Assembly: GCF_000524195.1 (NCBI RefSeq)
Contig: NW_020170386.1
Span: 601,281-665,280, forward strand
Length of the DNA: 64,000 bases
Direction of reading: 5' to 3'
Source of the DNA: Echinococcus granulosus
Taxonomy: Eukaryota; Platyhelminthes; Cestoda; Cyclophyllidea; Taeniidae
Made by a program: the position numbers and the translations under genes. The notes beneath the pieces were generated by a model that ran no database searches, was not told where the DNA came from, and saw only the letters and a list, made by a program, of their open reading frames with translations. Below, piece by piece: positions 33,866 through 45,000 of this stretch (position 1 is its first letter; each line of letters starts with the position of its first letter).

Positions 33866-36800
33866 ATGAGCTCCAGCGGCTTCCTTATCGCCGATATACT
33901 GCGTGATACAACGACCTCATGTGGTGAGAGAGCGGATAAAGTTCCTCCTACAGGCAAAGCTGAAAGACTATGGTCGGACAAAAAGAAACCACTGCATCTG
34001 CCACTGCCTGCGTGGATCTTCTGCACGCGGTATTCTGATCGTCCATCATCTGGTGAGTTTTCAGCAACTCATTTCAGCCAAAAGTGTAGTTGCTTCAGTG
34101 CAGCAGACCATTACTGGGCTATGGCATATTTTGCCTCTTAGCGATTGTGACTTTTAACGTTTTTATTCACTTTATATAAGTTAAATAAAGAATTCAAGTG
34201 AATTCATTGATAAAACCCCAAATATTCCAACTGCTTAACTATCATACGTAATTCCATCTGTGTTAGCATGCCACATCTTATTGAAGGGAGGAAGTATTTT
34301 CATAAGAGTATAAATATATGGTACTGTAAACAAAGAATGTAAACGTTGGTGGCATAGTACGAATACACTAACATGAATACAAAGGTACTTAAACAACTGC
34401 ACTATAAGTAGTCATCGTAAAGTCCAGAATCCTGGAACTCGAATCCAAAGGCAGCATTAAAACTGGGGAAGTCGAGTTTGTCTTCACCAAGGTCGACGAA
34501 TGTTGGCCCTAGATCCTCATGAAGCTGACCAGCATCACCGAGAACGCGCCTGTTTCTCGTAATCGACATTTGGGAGAGCCTATTTATCAAATTTTCCTGA
34601 TTCTCTTTGCGGGGACTTCGAAGTCGCTGCAACTTCTGATTGAGGTAATCTCTCTTCACCTGCCTTTTAGCATCTGCTGTGTAATGAATGGCAGTTTTAA
34701 CGCGCTCAATCCAGCTGGTTTCCATTTGCCCTTCACAGATTGCTCTCCACTTGTTTATCTCGAAAGCGTACTTTTCTAGCCTATGGTGGGCGTCAGTTAT
34801 AAGCTCTTTGCGCATTTGAACGGATAGTTTGTAGGCCAAATCTTTGGCCCTCTCTGTAGGGATTGGGGGCTTGTAATGAACGCTTTTGGGAAAGACATCG
34901 TTTCGCACACAACTGTGCAAGAAGAAGAGCTGCTCACGTGTTACTGCTTCATGGATAACTGCCCACTCCCAGCGCCTAACGTTCTGCAGCACCTGTTTGC
35001 CGTAGTGATCGTGGATTTCCTTAAATATTCTGACCTCCTGCTCTGGCACAGACGATCTCGGACTAGAAGTCATCGCCTCCCCTTTGTTCCCTCTTCCAAC
35101 ACTGTGTACAACTCGGTTTGAACGACGACTACCGGCGCTCAGCTGACCGCACTGGCGTATGAGTGCTAGTCGTCTCAGCTCGTCCTATCGATTTCTCAAT
35201 TGAATTCAAACCAACTCAAATTAATTTGAACTTGGAACCGATCGATATCGCCAAATGCCTTAAAAGCTGTCCCTTAGTTCCTCTGACCTTACTGCCTCCC
35301 AAGTGGATGCTACCTCACCAAGCCTAAACAACAGATTTTGCACGGGAAACAATTGTGATAGCCCTAAGGGGGAATGGTATCCCCATGAGGCTCTTTCTGT
35401 CCTCTACTTCTGTTTAATCAGGACCCTTGAAAATAATTTTTAAATCTGTTTTTTCTACCAAACCCTTTCGGTAAAGATTCGGCAGGTGAAAATCATTCCT
35501 TACTCAATTCTCTTGCCACAAGACCATTGACACCGCTTTGTGTTGGTGCCGTCCTCGTCTTTCCAATGTAGACTTTATGCAAAACCTGAGTAGTTACATG
35601 ACTTTTAACAATAAAAACATTATAAAATGTCATGTCATATGCAGATTCTTCTAATACCTCCAGTATTTACCATGTAATGGTGCATCCCTGCCTAACTCAT
35701 GGCAATTAACATTAGGTGGGAATTCTGACCACTAAATTGAAATATTGCCATCTTGCTTTAATGAAGCATTTGTAGACGATTACAGAATGCCCATCGTAGT
35801 CTACTTAGTTTTAACCCACACTTTACAATAGAACACTAAGGCATTATTTAGAAGTAAGTTGAAAGTGTTTTATCTAACGCTCAGTGTAATGTTTATGGGA
35901 AGGTGTAGTATCATTGTCCTGTCTACGCTGGATCGTAAGCTTGGGGGTAATTTAGAAGACAGGAGAAAAGACGGCTCATTTAGCGACTATGCACTGCGAC
36001 AGTTACTTGACACCGCCAATTATCCGGCACAAGAAAATGTTACTTGCACCCAGACCTGTCAGTCAGGCCAACCTCGGTTACCTATCCCAAAATAGATGCG
36101 TCAAAATGGACAGCTTAAAGACCAGTCCACACAGCTTCCTTAAACCTAGACAGTAAATAAACAGGTTTTGTCTGTACATCGGATGGAGTTAAGAACGCCT
36201 ACAACTAGTTTCGGTATCCAGATTTTTAGTTAAAAAAACCCAAAAATATACTTCACGTGGTAGTAATTTTACCAAGATCATAATATTACTTGAAGGATGT
36301 GACATTTTGTGCTTCCAACTTTAGGCTTTAGATCGGGGACATTGCTGATCCAAAAAGCATAAGAAGATACTGCATACAAAATAAGCTTTATCTGATAAAA
36401 GTAATTATGTAGTTGAATTTAAAGAGGCATTGCAACTCCAATTTTTTCAGTAAATATAAACAGAAAAAAAAATTAAAAGTGGGTGATATTAATTACATAG
36501 CTGCAAATAGCCTCCTCCAGTGCATGGCCTAGGTTATTTTGGGTCATTATGTATGCGTTTCGTATGGCTGGGTCGCTGCCATGCCCTCACGAGCCCCTTC
36601 TTAGTCTGCAAAGCAGACGCTGGCATATGGGTCGACAACTCACCATTTCCATTCACGGACACGAGACCGTTGAGACAAATGGAATTTCAGATAAGTTGGT
36701 TGCATGCAGAAAATCATGAGGCAGCAGAGAATAGATACATTCGCTTATTCAAAGCGAAGTAAAAATATTACATTAATTAGCCCATTTTCAAAACGGATAC

Positions 36801-38967
36801 CGCAAGCATATTCCGGATGGCTATAAGAGAACCATAATATTTTCACCAGTAATGTACACATTTTTGGGGAATTTAGCTTCACACTAGAAGCAGTCCTAGT
36901 ATGTGAAGTAAACAAACTTTTGGTTGATTTGGCAGAGTAGCAAGGACATTTTTTCAATACTGCTCGAACAGAGAAAGACGCATTTTTGCTTTGGCTAATT
37001 TTCTCACACGGCAAGGTAATTTTCGACCGCCCAAGAGCAACGACAACCGTCGAAACTGTGGTGGGGCGTTTGTGTTTTGTCTCTGCTTATTTTTTAATCC
37101 TTTTCACCGTTTTCTCGAGCAAAATTGGGGAGAGGGGGTACACTGATGGACTGTTAGCCTCAAAAGACGCGCCAAAGGTGGTGAGTTTCGCACTAAAGGG
37201 GAACTAGAAGGCGAAGAAAACTATGTGGCTCTGAGAAAAAGTTAGTGGAGAACTGAAGGAAACTAATTAGAATACCAAAAGCTTAGCAGATTTGTTAAAG
37301 AAGACCGGAATTTCTGTTCCCCTAATTATTTCCAGCGTCAAATATGCTGGGACTTACGGATACCCCAATCAGCCATGGTGCGCCTTATATTTAATCGCGC
37401 GTTTTTATATCAAATGCGTACATTGCCTGGGGCTGGTTAGAAAAAGTATTTCATAGGACTTTGGGCTGCAAAATGCATCCAAACTCCTTTTAAAAGTAGG
37501 CCTTTTGCTGATTAACCCCATTCGACCATGAGTGGACTTCTGAGCAAGCGAGAGAACCATGAGACTGGTCTATGAAATCCAACTTCGGACTTCTAACTAA
37601 CAGGCTTCTCCAGGTTTTGTGTGAAGTGCTGTCTTTTGTTGCAAGCATATCCTAATTCCTTAGTAAAAGAATAATTTGCGTTCAATTCGTAAATCACCCC
37701 ATGTTTACATTCAGAATCGAATTCTTTAAAAAACCAGTCTCTTAATGGTGAACCTCAAGCAGTGTGACAAATGCCCATTTGAAGGAACTCTTTGGACCGA
37801 ATCCCTCCACATCCCACAGCTAGAGCCAAAACTTTAGTATATTTTACGTCATTGCTTTTCACATTCCTAATAAGAGATTCAAATGAGAGAGTTGAATTTC
37901 AGTTACCCCCTGTTGATAGGACATAATATGCGTGTAAGAATTAGGAAAGATTATTTCTTAGAATTTACCTGTGCTACAAAAGGCTCGAATTACAACATCT
38001 ATTCCAAAATGCTTTTCAGCAACCACTTCGCGTGTGAGAGATATCTTGAATGTAATTTTGCGGAATACAGTCTACTTGCCCTGTAGGACCGAGGATGCGA
38101 AAATTGCGAAGAAAAGTGAATGCTACAGCCAATAAGAAACGACCGCGCACCTCCTTCACAGTCTCACAGATCAACAGATTGGCGGCCGAATTCGACAAAG
38201 ACAAGTATATCTGAAACAATTTCAATGCCGACTCTGAGTTAATTACAGTGATTAAGTTGGCGTTTATTTACAAGGCAAAATTACGATTTTACATGGAATT
38301 GACCCCTTGAACCCTCTTTTTAGCTCATTATTTTTCCACAAATTCTGAGGCCTTTGCAAGGTCTCCGGACAACACACCTAATATTGACCATCAGGGACCG
38401 TCGTTGAATGAATGACCTCCTTCAAGATGCGACTTGACAGCCAATCTAATATATTCTCATAATCTAGAATTTCTGTTATAATAGGGGCTAGTCTTAGAAT
38501 TGGAGAAACCTTAAAGGCACGATTAAGGTAGCATTTCTAACATTAAATGAAAATTGAAAATCACTTTGCTACTAAAATGTTCTCGTCGCTTCCTTTCGAA
38601 TACAATTAGCAGTTTGTCATCAAAAAAGTGGTTTCTGAGGCTTATTTTAAAAGTAAATATTAATTTCAGATATTTGAACGAATCTCGGCGCAGACATTTG
38701 GCTCGAGAGCTTAATTTAAAAGAATCCCAAGTCAAAATATGGTTTCAGAACAAACGTGCAAAAGCAAAAAAAGTGAGTGAGCCATTGCGGCGCTCTTCAA
38801 TGAACTGCAAAACAGTCTTACTTGCTGTACCTAAGTAGGAGGGCGTCATGCCAATCGCTTCCCCATTTCAGGCATCCGGTGCTTGCAACTACCTCGCATT
38901 TTACCTCATGGCTGAGGGACTCTACAACCATTCGGTGCGTGTCGAAAAAGCGGAGTCAGAAGACTAA
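33866..38967 (+). CDS. en: Engrailed homeobox transcription factor, 4 exons, 167 aa
   Basis: Homeodomain repressor used in segment, shell and neural patterning in animals. Exons: 33866-34052, 38087-38204, 38670-38772, 38872-38967 (504 nt, phases 1, 2, 0). EH1, the Groucho-binding motif, is at the extreme N-terminus ([10 protein letters not shown], residues 5-14). EH2, which recruits Extradenticle/PBX, is [17 protein letters not shown] (47-63). The homeodomain (about 79-138) reads [20 protein letters not shown], then [16 protein letters not shown] and [16 protein letters not shown], with Gln at position 50. The engrailed-specific tail follows ([19 protein letters not shown]). Introns fall in homeodomain codon 24 and just after codon 58. 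It is much shorter than most engrailed proteins, since the spacer between EH1 and EH2 is about 30 residues. The start codon is the first ATG of the frame; the frame upstream is open back to about 33713 without ATG. Confidence 0.95.
34402..35073 (-). CDS. Intronless gene nested antisense in engrailed intron 1, 223 aa, function unknown
   Basis: A complete ATG-to-stop ORF, by far the longest in this intron, with a highly charged protein. The middle part reads [20 protein letters not shown] then [16 protein letters not shown], followed by a long charged helix ([20 protein letters not shown]). The pattern L-x-F-L-x2-C-x6-P-x5-KPP followed by R/K-rich helices is like the region upstream of the reverse transcriptase in Penelope-like and some other retroelements, from which I infer a possible origin by domestication or a family shared with them. 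No reverse transcriptase is present. The C-terminus is acidic ([18 protein letters not shown]) and ends DDYL. There is no signal peptide or membrane segment. A minus-strand AATAAA lies at 34162-34167. Confidence 0.6.
   Translation of the reverse strand: MTSSPRSSVPEQEVRIFKEIHDHYGKQVLQNVRRWEWAVIHEAVTREQLFFLHSCVRNDVFPKSVHYKPPIPTERAKDLAYKLSVQMRKELITDAHHRLEKYAFEINKWRAICEGQMETSWIERVKTAIHYTADAKRQVKRDYLNQKLQRLRSPRKENQENLINRLSQMSITRNRRVLGDAGQLHEDLGPTFVDLGEDKLDFPSFNAAFGFEFQDSGLYDDYL
35074..38086. other. Rest of engrailed intron 1, possible enhancer territory
   Basis: 3 kb of mostly AT-rich non-coding DNA. Short ORFs (for example 35889-36095 plus, 68 codons from its first ATG) lack support. Intron 1 of developmental homeobox genes often holds enhancers; that is inference, and I see no defined element. 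Confidence 0.4.
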
Positions 38968-39029
38968 GGGATAAAGTAAAGCGACAACGCATTTACTTTC
39001 GTTTACACTGATTTATTTGACGTTGTCCT

Positions 39030-39035
39030 AATAAA
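39030..39035 (+). terminator. Polyadenylation signal AATAAA for engrailed
   Basis: Canonical hexamer 63 bp past the engrailed stop; a second copy lies at 39051-39056. Confidence 0.6.
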
Positions 39036-41949
39036 GGTTTTACTCGCTCAAATAAATCGCAGGTATATTTGCATTGCGTTTTCTAAGCCTATTCTTAGAA
39101 TTAGGTCTGCGTAGACCATTACTTTAGTTGAAAAAAAAAAACAGAAATTAGTTGCTCTAATGCTTTTTAAAGGTGAATCAAATAACACCCCATTGTAAAG
39201 ACGGGTGTTCCCGAATTATCTCAATTTTCTAAGAATGACATAAAGAATGACATTTTAAGTGTTTCATCGTTGTCACAAAGCGCGAGAAACAATCGACTGT
39301 AAATTATAATTCGACGGAAGCTTATGAGGTCAGTAACAGGAGTAGAGGAATGGAATCAAGAAGAATGAGCAATTAAGATGCCTAGGATTTAGTCAGTAAT
39401 AAGTTCCACCTTTATGGATGTGCGTTCTATCCTTACCAAATTAGGAGGCGCCCTATCGTATGCACATGTGTTTCAATAAAGCGTATTCTTTTAAGGGTCT
39501 TTTTCTGCCTTACGTGTGATTTTAAAGAGACTTAAAATCAAGTGCTTGGATAATTTCCTTGATTGATTAACTCACCTAAATTTAAGCTATACTCAGTCAC
39601 TGTGACAGGGAAGAATGCGGCTGCACGCAAAGGATGCGTTACGAGTTTTTCATGATACAGCACTTAGCTGGTAACTTTTGTGACTTTGTAAATCATTGTA
39701 GGATAGTTTGATTAATGCTAAAGCTCATTCTTTGCACATAAATAGCGATCCTATTCTTCTTGATTGTCAACACGTGTAGAAACGACAAGGACCTTGAATT
39801 TCTCGTGAGGATATGCGTAAAACTGTTGCATGAGTGATTTATTTACTCCCTTAATGTAAACATTATGGCACTTTCAAATACTAACGGAAGGAGAGTGTGC
39901 CAATTCTACTCAGTTGCCAGAATGCACAGCCATTGTGCATTAGCTTTAGATAAGCCCCACTAGCATTTGCCTGCACCTAGAGTAACGAAAACTCAATTTG
40001 AGATAAAGGCGAGCAACAGTTTAAAGTGATAAGGTAGTGCAAATGGAAATACGACTTGTAAGGTCAATGCTGATGCATAACATCAAGAGGACTCATCTGG
40101 TAAATCACATTTGCATACTTTTCCCCACAGGCGTATTTTAAGCGATTAACGTTAAAGCGATGGAGATACTCTTTGCTACTTAAATAGACATATGCAACAT
40201 TTAAGTAGAAGCAGATAACGCTCAAGGAAAGTGATCTCGGTTTTCAAATATGGACGGTTAATGCACCGTATATACTCGTCGAAGTTGACACTCACATCAA
40301 AGAAATATTTGAAAAACTGTTTAGATTGCCATTTTAAAAGAGGAAACTCTAACAGAGAAAACAAATATCAACATGATGTTCTGGAAACCCTTGTAACCTT
40401 TGATCGATTACGGCATAGCATAAATTGTAGCGGCAGCGGTTGTTTTTCGAGAAGTCTTTTAAAATTGGAATCTCCAGAATTCTTAATAAAAAGGTTGATG
40501 GCGCCACAGCATCATTCAATGCACCCCATGTTTGCTATCCCTAAAATGATACCCAATGGCAAATCGCCCTTATCTATTGTTAATGAGAGGCAGCATTTGT
40601 TTTAAAACATCAAGGAGAAGGCACCAACAGCGTCTGTCAGAGTGAGGCATGGGAAGTAAAACACCAAAACCACGTCACAACTGGCAATTGAGTCATAGTA
40701 ATTTAGAGTTTTATTTTAACAACACCCTAATGCAAAGTCACCCTTCAGAACCCTAAAAGCGACGCCCTTCATCACTAACACGAGTTTGCCATCACATACA
40801 CGCATTTAGAAAAATTGCTATTTGGGCGGTTTGTCACAAGAGGCAAACCCACGTACACTCACACGCAGACACGCAAGTTGCTGCATCTCTCCCCGCCAAC
40901 CCTCCCATCCCCTCCTTTCCTCTCATTTTGGCAAGTTTTTTCAAATTCACAGAGCAGGAAAAAGCTGCGGTAGCAACTTCTCGTCGAGGAGAAGAATGAA
41001 ACTAATTTCCAATACTTAAGCAATGAATGTGCATCGAGAATGGACAATTTTTCATGATAGTTGAGACATCTAGATGCCCTAGAACACACTTTTGTCGTAT
41101 ATGAATGCGTTAGTTGATGAGGTTAATAAGAGCGCGCTTAAATGGACAGGGACACATCCATGTTTCCGCATTGCATCTCGGATGAAAACTCAATAAAAAA
41201 ATTCAGTTACCTTCCATTTTATTTAAATACAAAGAAGCGACTATAATTAATCAGTGTTCTACTCATCACTGACCGATACCCGTTCTGTTCTCCGCTCAAA
41301 ATTTTGATGTCCTTGGAAAGTGTTATCCACCTTACCACTGTTGGACCTGTAAACAGCTCATCCTCTCAAGATACAATCCATAAGTAGATGAAATACAGAG
41401 CCATAGTCATGGGTTCATAATGACCACCAGTGTGCAATCAATAATATTTTTAAATAATTCCATACCATAAACAATTAAAAATCACAAATATTAATGAAAA
41501 TAAACGTCTTGTTTTCCATCTTCTGGTCTTTAAGACTTCCGGCAAAACTTAGTTATGGTCCTGTGTCATTGAATGACACTATTTACAATGCTCAAGTGGT
41601 AAAATTTCCTCTCTTTTGATATAGTGTCATACGACTTCTTAGCCACTTAGTTGTTTGAGGTGACACCAGAAGTAAAAGATTATCCGTTACGGGTATAGGA
41701 AGAACTTTTCCAGTAGAACTGTAGTAACCCTTCAGATCATTGGGAAGTTTATTAAACGAACCCGTTTTAAGATAGAGATATTGAACCCTGATTAATAAAA
41801 TCAACCATTTTAAACCAAACATACTCAACACTACTGCTACACTGGCACGTACATTGAACAGCTTCACCTTCCTTCGATTTTGATTAGCATCAATAAAAAC
41901 AAAACAGCACTCAAGAAAGTACAATTGTGTTTTCATAAATGTAGCACAT

Positions 41950-41955
41950 TTTATT
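41950..41955 (-). terminator. Polyadenylation signal AATAAA for the protocadherin
   Basis: Canonical hexamer on the minus strand 66 bp past the protocadherin stop. Confidence 0.6.
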
Positions 41956-42020
41956 TGTACATCAATAGGATTAGACGAGGATTGACTGGCAATGCTGCGA
42001 ATAGATTCTCCTCTCTCTAT

Positions 42021-45000
42021 CTACACAAAACTTGAATGCTTAGTAGATTTTTTGTAGATAACCAGATCATGTCTAATATCATCAATGGGTTTTTCGGGGT
42101 CCTCGCTAGTTTTATCATCACCCTTCTCACCAAGAATGTCGTTTTTGAGAAGGCGTTCAAATCTCTCTACGCCGCCCATCATTTCACCGGCCTGAGATAT
42201 GGGCAGCGTTTCCAGATTGAAAGTAACCTTGGAGCCTTCAGCTGGCCCTGGACTCTCCTTTGAGTTTTTTGAACTTTTTGAAAAAGTTGAAGGATCGAGG
42301 GTCTGGTAAGCGTCGGAGAAGCCGTAGAATTCTGCTCCTTCGATTGGTATAAGGCGCCCATCAGGAGCCAGGTAGGCTGTGGGTTTTGGTGGCATACGAT
42401 TGGCTACTTCAAGGCTCATGTGGTCGGAGAACCGGATTGTCGACAACGTTAATGGTTTCGTCATTAACTTGCGCTGCTGCATGAGCTTTGGAGATGAAGG
42501 TATTGTTTGGTATGAACCCAAAATACAGGGACCAGACGTGACGTTACCGGGATAGCTCGAACCGTTGTTGTTGGTGGATATGGAAGAGGCGTTGAAAGGA
42601 ATTGATATGTCGTAGGCGCCCTCACGACCATTATGCTTTTTGGCCCCCTCTCCAGCTGAAATTTTATGGTCAACACAAAAAACACTTTTGGGATAACTTT
42701 CATTAAGGGCGCGGTATTCCTCATTCCATGCACGGCTGGAGGGTCCCATCGTCAAGACCTAGATTACAAAATGAATGAAAAAGTAGCTATTTTTTAATTT
42801 AATAATGACAAATCATTTCTAGAAAATGGACTCTTTACAATATGAAAAACCGTTTTATTCCAACAGCTGGTGATGGATTCGAATTTATGGCCTGACAGGA
42901 TGTGCTTCTTTGAGTATCGTGAGGAAGTGATGCTCGTTTACAAAACCACTAAAGTGAAGTAATTGACTAGTGATTAGTAGACCCGTTAGCTGAGGTTAGA
43001 CGAATGTCAACGCTCACCAAATGGACATGACTAGTAAACATTCACCTCATTTAAAAAGTTTACGGAAATTGGAGACTGGAACAGTTAAACCGACCATCCG
43101 ATTAGGATTGATATCAGGAGTAAAAGAATTGGTGCAGTACAAATGTCTTTGCCAGGCGTGTGAAAAAGTTTAATCATATACCCTGGACAAACCTTCTTAT
43201 TAATTGATGGAACTATTGAAAACACAAAACCCACAGAATTGTGCAAAATTTAAGGGCCAGAACAGAGAGTGTGTGGGACAGAGGAGGTGTCTTGACTATA
43301 TCTTGGCTTGTAATGGGCGAGTTCCTTATGCGTAATAGCAACACGTACTCTTGGGTATTGAGTGAGAACCGCCATCTGAGAGACTATAATTTCTTGTTCA
43401 GTAGATGTACTCTAATTCAACCAGTGGCAGAAATATTTTGGAGCACGACAGTTGCCTTAGGACCTCTATGCCTGCTAACTGGATGCAACTCTTCCCCACT
43501 ATAGCTTCACTACAGTGTAGTTGCAGGAAAGCAGTTACCTCGTGCTTTTGCGCAATCGTCACCAATCCTTCTCCTTCTGTCATCGTGCGCGCGTTTTCTG
43601 GTGTTTTGTTTGAAGCAAAATCTGAAAAAGTAATTAACTCCACTAACTGAGGTAGGATGAATTCGAATTTGCAAACACTCGAAATTTTAGCTTAAGCTCA
43701 TGCTTTGAGTTTATCAAGATGTGTTTGTTGGCGTGCGTGTTACTTTGCACAGAAATGGTGGCCTTTGTGGGCACGTTTAAAAAGTTTGTTTTTATTATTA
43801 AGTAGGTGATCTTAACGCTCAGACCAAAAACATAAACCAATGCAAAATCTCGTAGGACTTTGTGAATTAATAATCCTCCACATTGAATGGTAGATGACAG
43901 TTCTGGAATCAGTTATGTAAGTATGGCCCATTCGAATTACCGCCAGACCGTAGATGTAAACAGTCTAAAAAAGAGGACTCAAAATCGCAAAAGCGCTTTT
44001 GACCGCTACCCGACCCGCGTTTTATGGTTGTGCAGTCTCTAGTATCACATTTTTACCTAGTCTTTGGTGAAAAGCATTCCCCATTGTTAATCTTCTACTG
44101 CTGTCAGTGCTAGAACATGGTACCTTAGATTTGTTGTAGCAGGGTCATAGTGTGCCACCATTTCCGCAAGCAAAAGGCGCACTGTGAAATAACATCAGCA
44201 AAGCTTAGTTTGAGACCCCTTTAGGTAACTTCATCCTTAGTGTCTTGCTACAATATTTAGGAGTTTTACATGCTCATGCTATCTAAGTGGTGAAAATCAA
44301 AATCCGAATTTGCAACGTCAAGGTTAAAAGTCGAATTAGCTTTCGATTGGGCTTTACAACACTGATGTTGAGCGCTTTCTCAGTGGAAGACACTCAACAT
44401 CGACGATATCAACATTCCACTGTGCTTATAATACAAATGTTTTATTTGCATGGGAAGCAGGTGGAAACCAAACAGATTTACAAAATCATTTCTCTTAAAG
44501 CTGCAAGACTTCACGAATATGGATATTCCTAGTGTGATTGGAGGATCTTTACAAGATTTCTAGCTGCCTTTGATGGAATTAACTTGCTGGATTGACACCA
44601 ATCACCTTATTTGACACATCACTAGCCCACGACTATAAAGATATCTTTACGTGCGGAAGATAAAGTTGCATCACATTGCAGTTCTGAAACAGATTAAACT
44701 ATGTGGTCCTGTTTCGCTTCGGTTTACCGCCAAAACTTTCCCACTGAAAAGTGTTAGACTGACGTATTTTTCACCTTTTTAGACTACAAGACAGTTTTCT
44801 TCCACAGGGATACAAGACTCCTGTCACACAGACGGATTTACAATTTCCTACATCAATTAAAAAGGTGGACTTTATGCTGGCCTAGAATACTCTGTATTTG
44901 TGCATACATATCATTTGATTAAAAGTTTCTAATTTATATATGTATTTCCATAAAATTCCAAAGCTTGCTAGGTGACATTCCATCTCTTCGAAACTGTCAA

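Larger units (their letters stand above)
38968..42020. other. Convergent intergenic region engrailed / protocadherin
   Basis: 3 kb between two gene ends that face each other. It is AT-rich, with a C-rich patch near 40890-40920. The ORFs 40231-40605 (plus, non-ATG start) and 41592-41936 (minus) have no domain or splice support. No RNA gene recognised. Confidence 0.45.

Noticed and set aside
34162..35073. Idea that the nested gene is an active Penelope-like element
   Set aside because: There is no reverse transcriptase, endonuclease or terminal repeat in the surrounding intron. Only one motif resembles these elements.
35889..36095. Small ORF with Cys pattern VTCTQTC, possible secreted peptide
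   Set aside because: There is no convincing signal peptide from the first ATG, it lies in an intron, and it has no cleavage-site pattern.
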